A stretch of DNA of 64,000 nt, taken from contig NZ_QWLM01000004.1 in NCBI RefSeq assembly GCF_003515945.1, forward strand, positions 124,001-188,000, written 5' to 3'. Source of the DNA: Dermacoccus abyssi. Its GTDB lineage: Bacteria > Actinomycetota > Actinomycetes > Actinomycetales > Dermatophilaceae. How positions within the stretch are numbered: position 1 is the stretch's first letter; every line of letters begins with the position of its first letter. Of the stretch, positions 38,453 to 47,507 are shown one piece after another. Under the pieces are notes generated by a model. That model saw nothing but the letters and a program-made list of their open reading frames with translations. It had not been told where the DNA came from and did no database searches. A program made the translations under genes and the position numbers.

Positions 38453-40524
38453 CGTGCTTCCTCCTGCGCCTGGACGGCAGTGATGGCGATCGTGTTGACG
38501 ATGTCCTCGACGAGCGCACCACGCGACAGGTCGTTGACCGGCTTGTTGAGCCCCTGCAACACCGGTCCGATGGCGACGGCGCCCGCGGAGCGCTGCACGG
38601 CCTTGTACGTGTTGTTGCCCGTGTTGAGGTCGGGGAAGACGAGCACCGTCGCGCGTCCGGCCACCGGCGAGTCAGGCATCTTCGAGCGCGCGACGCTCGG
38701 TTCGACGGCCGCGTCGTACTGAATCGGCCCGTCGACGAGCAGCTTAGGCGCCCGCTCGCGCACGAGTTCTGTTGCGCTGCGTACCTTCTCGACGTCGGCA
38801 CCGCTACCGGACGTGCCGGTGGAGTAGGACAGCATCGCAACGCGCGGATCGACGCCGAACGCCTCGGCGGTACGCGCCGAACTGATGGCGATGTCGGCGA
38901 GTTCCTCGGCGCTCGGGTCGGGGTTGACCGCGCAGTCGCCGTAGACGAGCACGCGATCGGCGAGCGCCATGAGGAAGACGCTCGAGACGATCTTCGCGTC
39001 CGGAGCCGTCTTGATGATCTCGAAGCTCGGCTTGATCGTGTGCGCCGTCGTGTGCGCGGCACCCGAGACCATGCCGTCGGCGAGCCCGAGGTGCACCATC
39101 ATGGTGCCGAAGTACGACACGTCCTGAACGATCTCGCGGGCCTTCTCGAGCTCCAGCCCCTTGTGCTTGCGAAGCTCCGCGTACTCGGTGGCGAACTTCT
39201 CGACGAGTTCCTCGTCCTGCGGCGAAACGATGCGCGCCCCGCGGATGTCCAGGCCCTTGCTGCTCGCGAGGCCGCGCACCCGGTTCTCGTCGCCGAGGAT
39301 CGTGAGGTCGGCGATGCCGGCGCGCAGCACCTCGTCGGCGGCCTGCAGGATGCGGATGTCGTCACCCTCGGGCAGCACGATGTGCTTGCGGTCGCCGCGC
39401 GCGCGGTCGAGCAGGCGGTGGCCGAACATGAGCGGCGTGACGACGGCCGCCTCGTCGACCTCGATCGCGGTGAGCAGTCGCTCGGCGTCGATCGACTCGC
39501 TGAACACGCGCAGCGCCGTCTGCTTCTTCGCGAGGCTCCCCGAGGACAGGGCACTGCGCGTGCCAGCGAGCGCCGCCGTCGTCTCGAAGGTGCCGTCGTT
39601 CGTCACGAGGATCGGCACGTCGAGCTCGGTGCCGTCGAGCAGTTGCTGGACGCTCTCGGGCGGGCGGTAGCCGCCGGTCAGGACGACCGAGGCGAGGCCC
39701 GGGAAGGTGCCCGACTGGTGGGCGAGCACGAGGCCGGGCAACACGTCGTAGCGGTCACCGGGAGCGATGACGGTGACGTCCTCGACGAGGCGCGTAAGCA
39801 CGTTGGGCAGCGACATGGCGGCGACGACGAACCCACGCGACTCGCGCTGCAGCCACTCGGGGTTGCCGCGCCACAGCGTCGCGTTGCACGCGTCCGCGAG
39901 CGCCTGGATCGTCGGCGCGACGAGCAGGGGCACCTCGGGCACGACGCCGGCGACGGGCACGCTCTCGGTCTCGGGGTCCTGCGCCAGCGCGGCGCGGATG
40001 GCGTCGGTGTCACCGCTCGTGGCGCGGTTGACGACGAGCGCCACGGGCACCGCGTGCTGGGCGCGAAGCTGCGCGCAACCCATGACGGCGACCTGCTCGA
40101 TCTCCTCGGGCGTGCGCTCGCGCCCGTGGACGACGAGAACGACCGGTGCACCGAGGTTCGCGGCGATCTTCGCGTTGAACTCGGCCTCCCGGCCGGTGGA
40201 GACGTCGGCGAAGTCGCTGCCGAGGGCGAGCACGACGTCGGCGTTCTGGGCCACGGCGTCCCGACGCTGCAGGATCGTGCCGAGTGCGGCCTGCTCGTCG
40301 TCGTGCAGGGCGTCGTACGTGACGCCGATGGCGTCCTCGTAGCTCTGGTCGACGGCCGGGTGCGACAGGAGGAGGTCGACGACCTTGTCCCTGCGCGCGG
40401 CCGTGACCGGCCGGAAGACGGCGATGCGGCCCGCTTGGCGGGAGAGGAGGTCGAGGAGGCCGTAGGCGACGGTCGACTTACCCGTCTCGCCTTCGGCCGA
40501 GGTCACAAAGACGGTGCGCGACAT
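38449..40524 (-). CDS. pta: Phosphate acetyltransferase, long form
   Basis: This 691-residue enzyme interconverts acetyl-CoA and acetyl phosphate. The N-terminal third is a P-loop/BioD-like part (VTSAEGETGKSTVAYGL), then a DRTGG domain. The C-terminal third is the catalytic PTA domain (IVLPEGDDIRILQAADEVLR, GMVSGAAHTTAHTIKPS, ATVLVFPDLNTGN). The length fits the Pta class II family. The frame runs directly into ackA. Acetyl phosphate could also link to two-component signalling. Confidence 0.96.
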   Translation of the reverse strand: MSRTVFVTSAEGETGKSTVAYGLLDLLSRQAGRIAVFRPVTAARRDKVVDLLLSHPAVDQSYEDAIGVTYDALHDDEQAALGTILQRRDAVAQNADVVLALGSDFADVSTGREAEFNAKIAANLGAPVVLVVHGRERTPEEIEQVAVMGCAQLRAQHAVPVALVVNRATSGDTDAIRAALAQDPETESVPVAGVVPEVPLLVAPTIQALADACNATLWRGNPEWLQRESRGFVVAAMSLPNVLTRLVEDVTVIAPGDRYDVLPGLVLAHQSGTFPGLASVVLTGGYRPPESVQQLLDGTELDVPILVTNDGTFETTAALAGTRSALSSGSLAKKQTALRVFSESIDAERLLTAIEVDEAAVVTPLMFGHRLLDRARGDRKHIVLPEGDDIRILQAADEVLRAGIADLTILGDENRVRGLASSKGLDIRGARIVSPQDEELVEKFATEYAELRKHKGLELEKAREIVQDVSYFGTMMVHLGLADGMVSGAAHTTAHTIKPSFEIIKTAPDAKIVSSVFLMALADRVLVYGDCAVNPDPSAEELADIAISSARTAEAFGVDPRVAMLSYSTGTSGSGADVEKVRSATELVRERAPKLLVDGPIQYDAAVEPSVARSKMPDSPVAGRATVLVFPDLNTGNNTYKAVQRSAGAVAIGPVLQGLNKPVNDLSRGALVEDIVNTIAITAVQAQEEAR

Positions 40525-40551
40525 GCCTCCACCCTAGCGAGGGCATTCGTC

Positions 40552-41016
40552 TCAGACCGCGATCTCCCCACCCGGAACGAGGGCATCGAGGCGACGTACC
40601 GCGAACTCGTACCCCTGCACACCGCAACCGACGATGACGGCGGCGGCCTTGTCGCTCAGGTACGAGCGGTGGCGGAACGGCTCGCGCGCGTGGACGTTCG
40701 AGATGTGCACCTCGACGAACGGTGCCTCCAGGTTCGCGAGGGCGTCTCGGATGGCCACGCTCGTGTGCGTGTACGCGCCTGCGTTGATGACGACGCCGAC
40801 GCTCGTGCGGCGGATGCGCTGGATCTCGTCGACGAGCGCGCCCTCGTGGTTGCTCTGGAAGCACTCGACGTCGAACCCGAGCTCGCTGCCCGTGCGGCGA
40901 GCCAGCTCCTCGACGTCACCGAGGGTGTCTGCCCCGTAGATGTGGGGCTCACGCTCGCCGAGCAGGTTGAGGTTCGGGCCGTTGAGGACGTGAAGGGTGC
41001 CGCGCGCCGAAGTCAT
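40552..41016 (-). CDS. aroQ: 3-dehydroquinate dehydratase, type II
   Basis: This 154-residue dodecameric enzyme dehydrates 3-dehydroquinate in the shikimate pathway. The motifs [19 protein letters not shown] (with the mobile loop), [31 protein letters not shown] and [18 protein letters not shown] are all present. The start at 41016 fits the family length. It lies 27 bases before pta on the same strand. Confidence 0.96.
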   Translation of the reverse strand: MTSARGTLHVLNGPNLNLLGEREPHIYGADTLGDVEELARRTGSELGFDVECFQSNHEGALVDEIQRIRRTSVGVVINAGAYTHTSVAIRDALANLEAPFVEVHISNVHAREPFRHRSYLSDKAAAVIVGCGVQGYEFAVRRLDALVPGGEIAV

Positions 41017-41121
41017 GCGCCCATCTTGCCGTTCGCGCGGCGCGTGCGAAACCCACGGCTCACGGACTCGACCCCTATCGTGTGTCGCACCGAACCCGAC
41101 AGCGCACAGGAGGCACCGGCC

Positions 41122-41480
41122 ATGAGTGAAGCCAAGAAGGCCCACATCCACCGCTACTACGAGGTCGTCGACGCCGCCGACGTCGAGGGAGTGCTCGACA
41201 TCTTCACGCCGGATGCCACCTACCGCCGCCCCAGCTACCCCGACATGGTGGGCGCGGACGCACTGCGGGCGTTCTACGAGGGTGAGCGCGTCATCGAGAG
41301 CGGACGCCACAGCGTCCACACGCTCGTGCTCGAGGGCGACGAGGGCTTCGTCGGCGGCTCGTTCGAGGGCGTGCTGAAGAACGGCGATCAGGCGTCGCTC
41401 GAGTTCGCCGACCTCTTCCGGTTCGCGCCCGACGGCAAGGTCTCCTTCCCCAGAGCTACTTCTACGCCCCTCTGGTCTGA
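41122..41480 (+). pseudogene. SnoaL-like/NTF2-fold protein, one-base frameshift at the end
   Basis: This small cone-barrel protein ([42 protein letters not shown]) belongs to the NTF2-like group of polyketide-cyclase-type or isomerase-like enzymes; its ligand is unknown. The frame breaks at about 41447-41452 in a C run. With one extra C it continues [11 protein letters not shown] and stops at 41480, giving 119 residues, a normal size. CAGGAGG precedes the ATG. TATCGT at 41076-41081 may be its -10 box. Confidence 0.75.
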
Positions 41481-41516
41481 GCCCGGCGCACGCCCGAGGG
41501 CGCTACGGGTCCGCGC

Positions 41517-43343
41517 TCAGACTCCGCGCAGGTCGAGCGTCAGCGTCGACGACGCTCCGTCGACGACGATGACGGGGATGCCCCAGTCCTGCTGGTAGAG
41601 GTGACACGCGGCGTGCTCGGGCACCTCACCGGTGACCGGATCGCCGTCACAGGCCGCCGCGCGCACGCTGACGTGAAGGATCGCCGAGCCGACGCTCTCG
41701 TCGATGACGAGCGATCGAGTGAGCCCTTGGCCCTTGCCGGCACCTTCGCGCAGGAACGCCTCGGGCGAACTGCTCACCTGCAGCATCGTCGGGTCACCCC
41801 AGCGCATGTCGAGCTTCTGCCCCGCAGGCGGTTCGAACGTGACGACGAGTTCCGCTGCGCCACTCGCGATCTCGGTGACGGGTCGTTGCGTCTGGTGCGC
41901 CTCGCCGCGCACGTGCTGTGCTTCCTGCGTCAGCGCGACGGGCGTCAGGCGGTGGGCGTTCGCCTCGACGACGAGCAGATGGGCGCGGTCGTCGCCTGTC
42001 GCCGGAACGACGATGACGTCGCTCGGCTCCGCGAGGCCGGTCGTGAGCGTTGAGACCTCGCCCTTCGCAGGGTCGAAGCGGCGTAGTGCGCCGTTGTAGG
42101 TGTCGGCGACGACGACGGAGCCGTCCGGCAGTTCCGCGACGCCGAGCGGGTGCTGGAGGAGCGCTTCGTCGGCCGGTCCGTCGACGTGCCCGAAGTCGAA
42201 CAAGCCCTGCCCGACGTGGGTCGTCACCTCGAAACCGTCGTCGGTGACGGCAATGCTGCGCAGCGCGGATGTCTCCGAATCGGCGATCCACACGCGCGAA
42301 CCGTCAGCCGAAGTGGCGAGGCCGCTCGGCTGGGCGAACCAGGCTTCGTGGGCAGCACCGTCGCGGATGCCCTCGTTCGACGTTCCGGCGAGGACGGCAA
42401 CCGTGTTGTCCGCCGGGTCCTCGGCGAGGTGAAGCACCCACAGCTGATGTGTGCCCGCCATGGCGACGACGACACGGTCGTACCACCACGCGAGGTCCCA
42501 CGGCGTCGACAACGCCTGCCTGAGCGCCGGCCCGGAGCCTTCGCGCTCGCGCAGCTGTTCCCCCGTTCCGGCGAGGGTGCGCACGCGCCCGTCGCTCAGG
42601 CGGATGCCCTTGATCTCGTGGTTGACGCTGTCGGCGACGAGCACGTCGTCACCGGTGCGCTCGGCCGCCTCCGGCGGGAGGACGAGCAGGCCCTGGGGTT
42701 CGTTGAAGACGCCCTCACCACCGAAGCGTGCAAGCTCGATCTCGTCGTCGGCCGCGAGGTGGACGACCTCGTGATGCGCGGTGTCGCTCACGACGACGGT
42801 GCCGTCGGCGAGGCGCGCCACCTTGCCGGGGAAACGCAGCGCCGTGCTCGGAGCGGGCGGCGGAACGTACGGGCCGCTGCCGGAGCGCAGGGTGCCCTTG
42901 GCCTCGTGCTCGACGAGCAGTTCCTCGACGAGCGTCGTGAGGCCGTGGCCGTGACCTTCGCCGGACATCGACGCGACGATGTAGCCCTCCGGGTCGATGA
43001 CGACGAGCGTCGGCCACGCGCGGGCGGCGTACGCCTGCCACGTCACGAGGTCCGGGTCGTCGAGCACCGGGTGGTGCACGGCGTACCGCTCGACGGCGGC
43101 CGCGAGCGCCTCCGGGTCGGCCTCGTGTTCGAACTTCGGCGAGTGCACCCCGACGATGACGAGCTTGTCGCCGAACCTCTCCTCGAGGGGGCGCAGCTCG
43201 TCCAGGACGTGGAGGCAGTTGACGCAGCAAAAAGTCCAGAAGTCGAGAACGACGACCTTGCCGCGCAGGTCCGCCAGGCGCACGTCGTCGCCTCCGGTGT
43301 TGAGCCAGCCGCGTCCGGTCAGTTCGGGGGCGCGAAGTTTCAT
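41517..43343 (-). CDS. Thioredoxin-like protein fused to NHL beta-propeller (NHLRC2-like)
   Basis: This 608-residue protein has a thioredoxin-fold front (residues 1-150), where the redox site is LDFWTFCCVNCLHVL (CVNC in the CxxC position). NHL-type repeats follow (LADGTVVVSDTAHHEVV, QPSGLATSADGSRVWIAD, HPLGVAELPDGSVVVADT), and then a C-terminal beta domain. The layout matches NHLRC2 of animals and its bacterial relatives; the role is not settled, with redox control a likely guess. TAGGGT lies 7 bases before the ATG (leaderless). No signal peptide is seen. Confidence 0.85.
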   Translation of the reverse strand: MKLRAPELTGRGWLNTGGDDVRLADLRGKVVVLDFWTFCCVNCLHVLDELRPLEERFGDKLVIVGVHSPKFEHEADPEALAAAVERYAVHHPVLDDPDLVTWQAYAARAWPTLVVIDPEGYIVASMSGEGHGHGLTTLVEELLVEHEAKGTLRSGSGPYVPPPAPSTALRFPGKVARLADGTVVVSDTAHHEVVHLAADDEIELARFGGEGVFNEPQGLLVLPPEAAERTGDDVLVADSVNHEIKGIRLSDGRVRTLAGTGEQLREREGSGPALRQALSTPWDLAWWYDRVVVAMAGTHQLWVLHLAEDPADNTVAVLAGTSNEGIRDGAAHEAWFAQPSGLATSADGSRVWIADSETSALRSIAVTDDGFEVTTHVGQGLFDFGHVDGPADEALLQHPLGVAELPDGSVVVADTYNGALRRFDPAKGEVSTLTTGLAEPSDVIVVPATGDDRAHLLVVEANAHRLTPVALTQEAQHVRGEAHQTQRPVTEIASGAAELVVTFEPPAGQKLDMRWGDPTMLQVSSSPEAFLREGAGKGQGLTRSLVIDESVGSAILHVSVRAAACDGDPVTGEVPEHAACHLYQQDWGIPVIVVDGASSTLTLDLRGV

Positions 43344-43364
43344 GCGAGACACCCTAACGGTCGA

Positions 43365-43410
43365 TGTTTGGGTATCAGCGAGACTGCCCGGTCACGCTGA
43401 TACTCGAACA
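43365..43410. repeat. Hairpin with GCG-N-GAC-N6-GTC-N-CGC tip, upstream of the DUF559 gene
   Basis: The 16-base arms 43365-43380 and 43395-43410 pair with two mismatches. Inside, GCG-A-GAC-TGCCCG-GTC-A-CGC gives a one-by-one internal mismatch and a 3-bp tip stem. The same tip plan occurs at 44373-44420 beyond the gene. It lies between divergent start codons, so it is not an ordinary terminator. Confidence 0.6.
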
Positions 43411-43468
43411 TTCGCGTTGTCCACAGGGCTCCTGCAGCACTCCACCGGTTTCTTCGACAGTGGGGCGT

Positions 43469-44392
43469 ATGACTCACAGACATCGGGACGTCTCCGCCCT
43501 GGGCCGAGAGCTCGCTTCGTCCGCCTACGGCGTCCTGTCGAGGCGACGTCTCGCCCTCGTGGGTGTCGACCGCTTCGATGTGCGCACCCAGATCCGCCTC
43601 GGCCGGTGGGAACCCCTCGGGCACCACTCGCTGCGCGTCGTCGACGTGGCATGGAACGACGTCCGCTCGCCCATCGTCGCCGCAGCCTTCGACGCCGCTC
43701 CAACAGCCTGGGCAGACGGGGTGAGTGCACTTCTCCTCGCCGGCTTGAGCGGGTGGCGGTCGAACTGCATCGACCTGGCCATGCCCGCCACCGCCTCGGC
43801 TCGCTCCACCCCAGAGGTTCGACACCACCGCGTCACCGTCACGCCGTTGCGCTGGCCCCACCCCATACCGCGCGCCCACGAAGCCATCGCAGCCGTGCGC
43901 GCGGCGGCGTGGGCCGAGACAGACCGTCAGGCCGCGGCACTTCTGTCCATGAGCGTCCAGCAACGGCTGGTTCACGCACCCCGGATGACGCAGGCGCTGG
44001 ACCTGCTTCCCAAACTTCGACGCCGCGCTTTCATCCGCGACGTGATTGCGGACATCAGCGGAGGTAGCGAATCGATGGGTGAACTGGACTTTGTCGCCGA
44101 ATGTCGGCGCCGCGGCCTTCCGATACCTGATCGGCAAGTGCTCAAGCCCGGCCCCCGCGGGCGGATGTACCTCGATGTCGTGTGGGAAGCGGCACGTTTG
44201 TGTGTCGAGATCGACGGCGCGCACCACTACGTCGGCGACGTACCCATGGCCGACGCGCTGCGTCAGAACGAGATAGCGATGGGCGGACTCACCGTGATGC
44301 GTATCCCTCGGTTGGCCCTACGTGTCAGCCCGGAGCCCTTCTTCGCGCAGATCCAGCGCTATCTCTCCGCTCATGGTTGTGTACGAGCGTGA
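43469..44392 (+). CDS. AbiEi-like domain plus DUF559 (Vsr-like) putative nuclease
   Basis: This 307-residue protein has an N-terminal AbiEi-antitoxin-like helix-turn-helix region (VLSRRRLALVGVDRFDVRTQIRLGRW is the pattern, residues 22-47) and a C-terminal DUF559 domain of the Vsr/restriction-endonuclease fold. The putative active-site segment is LDVVWEAARLCVEIDGAHHY with the following MRIPRL. Such proteins are frequent orphans in actinobacteria and their role is unknown; DNA nicking or transcriptional control have been proposed by fold only. Its 3' end lies in the stem of a second hairpin. No toxin partner is adjacent. Confidence 0.75.
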   Translation: MTHRHRDVSALGRELASSAYGVLSRRRLALVGVDRFDVRTQIRLGRWEPLGHHSLRVVDVAWNDVRSPIVAAAFDAAPTAWADGVSALLLAGLSGWRSNCIDLAMPATASARSTPEVRHHRVTVTPLRWPHPIPRAHEAIAAVRAAAWAETDRQAAALLSMSVQQRLVHAPRMTQALDLLPKLRRRAFIRDVIADISGGSESMGELDFVAECRRRGLPIPDRQVLKPGPRGRMYLDVVWEAARLCVEIDGAHHYVGDVPMADALRQNEIAMGGLTVMRIPRLALRVSPEPFFAQIQRYLSAHGCVRA

Positions 44393-44420
44393 CTCAGGCG
44401 TCCCGCTCGTACACAACCAT
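44373..44420. repeat. Hairpin with GCG-N-GAC-N6-GTC-N-CGC tip at the end of the DUF559 gene
   Basis: The 17-base arms 44373-44389 and 44404-44420 pair perfectly. The tip reads GCG-T-GAC-TCAGGC-GTC-C-CGC, the same plan as the hairpin at 43365. It covers the DUF559 stop codon and ends exactly at the stop of the convergent nitrilase gene, so it probably also terminates both transcripts. Confidence 0.75.
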
Positions 44421-45242
44421 TCACAGGCGTCGGTCGGACAGAACGGGGAAGCTCTCGCGGGCCGCGCGCACCTCGTCCACGTCGATGTCGAGCGTGAGCA
44501 CGCGCTCACCGCGGCCCGCCTCGGCGAGCACCTCACCGCTCGGGGAGATGACGGCCGAGTTGCCGCCCATCTCCGTCTTTGCGTGCGTGCCCGCAGTGTT
44601 GCAGGCGATGACGAAGACCTGGTTCTCGATGGCCCGTGCCTGCAGGAGCGTGCGCCACGCTGCGATGCGTGCCGCCGGCCACGCGGCGGGGATGACGAAG
44701 ATCTCGGCGCCCTCGTCGACCTGCTTGCGGAACAGCTCCGGGAAGCGCAGGTCGTAACAGGTGGCGAGGCCCACCTTGACGCTGTTGCTGCCGCTTTCGT
44801 CCCCCGACGACGGCTCGTCGAAGTCGAGCACGACGACATCCTCGCCCGCCTCGAGAAGCTTGGGCTCGCCGTTGCCGAACCCGAAGCGGTGGATCTTGCG
44901 GTAAGTGCCGACGAGTTCACCGTCGGGGTCGAACACCATCGACGTGTTCCACAGTCCACGCCCCTCGGCGCCGGGTTCGCCCGACTTCTCGATGATCGAA
45001 CCGGCGTGCACGTACGCGCCGAGGTTCGCAGCGGCCTCGGAGAGCGCCTGCGCGACCGGACCCTCGACGTCCTGGGCCTTGTCCGGCCACGCCGGGTAGT
45101 CGAAACCTCCGGCGCTCCACAGCTCGGGCAGCACGACGAGGTCGGCGCCCTCCTGCGACTCGACGAGCGAGGCAACGCGGTGGATGCGCTCGGCCATCGG
45201 CTCCGAGTCGGTGTAGGCGAGCTGGATGACGGCGACGCGCAT
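44421..45242 (-). CDS. Carbon-nitrogen hydrolase (nitrilase superfamily)
   Basis: This 273-residue amidase has the Glu-Lys-Cys triad visible as VVLPELW, YRKIHRFGF and LATCYDLRFPE. It resembles the Nit/omega-amidase branch acting on small amides or deaminated glutathione-like compounds, but the substrate cannot be read from sequence. The gap from the upstream CopD/CtaG gene is only 4 bases, so the two are co-transcribed. The start at 45242 gives the family-typical MRVAVIQLA. Confidence 0.9.
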   Translation of the reverse strand: MRVAVIQLAYTDSEPMAERIHRVASLVESQEGADLVVLPELWSAGGFDYPAWPDKAQDVEGPVAQALSEAAANLGAYVHAGSIIEKSGEPGAEGRGLWNTSMVFDPDGELVGTYRKIHRFGFGNGEPKLLEAGEDVVVLDFDEPSSGDESGSNSVKVGLATCYDLRFPELFRKQVDEGAEIFVIPAAWPAARIAAWRTLLQARAIENQVFVIACNTAGTHAKTEMGGNSAVISPSGEVLAEAGRGERVLTLDIDVDEVRAARESFPVLSDRRL

Positions 45243-45246
45243 GTTC

Positions 45247-47358
45247 TCAGTCCTTCGTGGTCGACGAGTTCGAACGGGCCTCTTCGTTCTCGACGGTAGC
45301 CGACGAGGCGCCGTCACGCTCCACCCCCGAAGCGGGGCGTCCACCGCGCGCCGCGAGGTACTCGTTGTAGGCGCGAAGTTCGGCGTCGTCGTCCCTTTCG
45401 GCCTGACGCTCGGCACGCTCACCCTCGATGCGGTCGGAGCGGTACCACTGGGACGCCACGATCATGGCCAGCAGGAACGTCGGGCCCTCACCCGAACCCC
45501 ACGTGATGGTTCCCGCGGCCTGCTGGTCGCGTAGCGGGTTGTCGACGAAGCCGAGCTGCTCGAAGAAACCCGGGGCGAGCAGCGTGTCGCCGGTCATCAT
45601 CGCGACACCGAAGAACGCGTGGAACGTGATGGTGATGAGGAGCACGAGCAGGCGCAGCGGTGCGGGCCACTTCTTGGGGCCCGGGTCGATGCCGATGAGC
45701 GACCACGCGAAGAGGTAACCGCTCACGAGGAAGTGGACGTTCATGAGGATGTGGCCGGTGTGCGTCGTGAGCGCCAGTTCGAACAGCGGCGTGTAGTAGA
45801 ACGCCAACAGGCTCACGAAGAACAGCGCCGCCGCGACGGCCGGGTTCGCCACCACGTTGAGGTAGCGGCTGTGGACGACCGAAAGCAGCACCTCACGCGG
45901 GCCACGCGTGCCGTCCTTGCGCTTCGCCCAGGCGCGCAGCATGAGCGTCACGGGAGCAGCCATGACGAGGAGGACGGGCACCGTCATCGAGATGACCATG
46001 TGGCCGGCCATGTGGACACTCATCATGACGCGCCCGTAGACGCCGGCTCCGCCGTTGACCGTGACGAGGAAGACGAGCCAGGCGACGACCCACAGGATGG
46101 TGCGGTGGATCGGCCAGTCGTCACCGCGGCGGCGCAGGCGCTCGGCCCACCGCACGTACTGGACGATGGCGACGACCGCGACGACCGTGAACAGCCACTC
46201 GATGCGCCACTGGCCGAAGAAGTTCTCGGCCGAGAGCGGCGGCGGTGCCGCGTAGCCCGTGAGGTTGACGATGCGGTTGGAGCTCTCCGTCACCTCACCG
46301 ACCGGCGGGGCGGAGCGGGCCAGGGCGGCGGCGAGGCCCATCGCGCCACCCATGACGAGAGCCTCGACGAACGCGAGGCGTGCGAACAGGGCCTTGCTCG
46401 GCTTGTCCGAGGCGTCACGTTCGAGGACGGCGACGACGCGGCGGCGCTGCTGCCAACCGATGATGCCGAGCACGAGAAGACACACGGCCTTGGCCACGAT
46501 GACGAGGCCGTAGCGCGTCGAGAAGTACTCGCCGATCTCGTGCACGCGCAGGGTCGAAGCGAGAACACCCGACAGACCGACGAGGCCGATGCACCACGTG
46601 GCGACGGCCGAGAAACGGCGCACCGACGCCGCGGCTCCCTTGCCGAGGCGCGGCCACATCACGCCGAGCGCGATGATGCCGCCGACCCACGCGGCGACCG
46701 GCGCGATGTGCAGGATGAGCGAGTCGACGGCCGTCTCGTGATCGGTCGATCCGGCCGCGTGCCCGCTGAGCGCAATGGGCCACAGTGCGAGGAAACCGAG
46801 CCCCGTCATCCAGGCGAGCGTGACGCGGGTGGCGCTCCACCAACACACGAGCGCGATGACGAGGGCCGCGAGCGATGTCAGGGCGGGGTTGCGCAGCAGC
46901 TCGATCTGCCAGGTGTTGCTCCACCACTGCCCCACGTACCCGGGGCTGCTCACGGGCAAACCGGCGAGGTCGCCGTAGGAGAGGAAGCTGACGACGACGA
47001 GCGACGCGAACCACAGCGTGGCGCTGATGGCGGCCCAGCGTCCGGCCCGAGCAACACGAGCGGTCTTGCTGCCCTCGGGCACGACGAAGGCACCGAGCGC
47101 GGCGAATCCGATCGTGGCCGCCATCGCGACGTCCGCGACCGGCTTGAACACGGCGATGCCCCAGCGCACGAGGGCACCCGAGTCGAGAAGCTGCTGGGCC
47201 TTGCTCGCGCCGGTGAAGACGATGGTGGCCGCAGCCACGACGACCGCGACGCAGAGGAGGACGAGGAGAACCTGAGGGCCGCTGACCCCCGAAGCCGAGC
47301 CCCGCGACGTGGACGCAGCAGAGCCGACACGGGGCGTTTCGGGGGCGTTCGTCGACAT
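45247..47358 (-). CDS. CopD-CtaG fusion membrane protein (copper handling / cytochrome oxidase assembly)
   Basis: This 703-residue polytopic protein has a CopD-like first half with helices and His positions (SGHAAGSTDHETAVDSLILH, THIAPVAAWVGG-type segment) and a CtaG_Caa3-like second half (VYGRVMMSVHMAGHMVISM, LTTHTGHILMNVHFLVSGYLF, FHAFFGVAMM). Such fusions are common in actinobacteria and are linked to copper delivery to cytochrome c oxidase. A polar tail of about 70 residues is cytoplasmic. TAGGCT lies 7 bases before the ATG (leaderless). Confidence 0.88.
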   Translation of the reverse strand: MSTNAPETPRVGSAASTSRGSASGVSGPQVLLVLLCVAVVVAAATIVFTGASKAQQLLDSGALVRWGIAVFKPVADVAMAATIGFAALGAFVVPEGSKTARVARAGRWAAISATLWFASLVVVSFLSYGDLAGLPVSSPGYVGQWWSNTWQIELLRNPALTSLAALVIALVCWWSATRVTLAWMTGLGFLALWPIALSGHAAGSTDHETAVDSLILHIAPVAAWVGGIIALGVMWPRLGKGAAASVRRFSAVATWCIGLVGLSGVLASTLRVHEIGEYFSTRYGLVIVAKAVCLLVLGIIGWQQRRRVVAVLERDASDKPSKALFARLAFVEALVMGGAMGLAAALARSAPPVGEVTESSNRIVNLTGYAAPPPLSAENFFGQWRIEWLFTVVAVVAIVQYVRWAERLRRRGDDWPIHRTILWVVAWLVFLVTVNGGAGVYGRVMMSVHMAGHMVISMTVPVLLVMAAPVTLMLRAWAKRKDGTRGPREVLLSVVHSRYLNVVANPAVAAALFFVSLLAFYYTPLFELALTTHTGHILMNVHFLVSGYLFAWSLIGIDPGPKKWPAPLRLLVLLITITFHAFFGVAMMTGDTLLAPGFFEQLGFVDNPLRDQQAAGTITWGSGEGPTFLLAMIVASQWYRSDRIEGERAERQAERDDDAELRAYNEYLAARGGRPASGVERDGASSATVENEEARSNSSTTKD

Positions 47359-47417
47359 GGTTCCAAGCCTACGGTCCGGCCCCGACAAGCCGATCACGGC
47401 CTCGCGGGCGCCACGGT

Positions 47418-47450
47418 TTGCTTGTATGGCACAACCAAACATATAGTTGT
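47418..47450 (+). promoter_or_regulatory. Promoter and possible operator of the marR-MFS operon
   Basis: TTGCTT (about 47418) and TATAGT (47442-47447) are about 18 bases apart. ACAAC (47431-47435) and GTTGT (47446-47450) form an inverted repeat over the spacer and -10, suiting self-repression by the MarR protein. Confidence 0.5.
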
Positions 47451-47507
47451 TCGCGCCAAGGAACGCCCGTCGTCCGACGCGGCACCACCCACCCCGCGAA
47501 GGACACC

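Noticed and set aside
39040-41598. Very long open frame antisense to pta and aroQ
   Set aside because: It is a mirror of high-GC coding on the other strand; its composition is Arg/Val/Asp-rich and no domain is seen. pta and aroQ have clear families.
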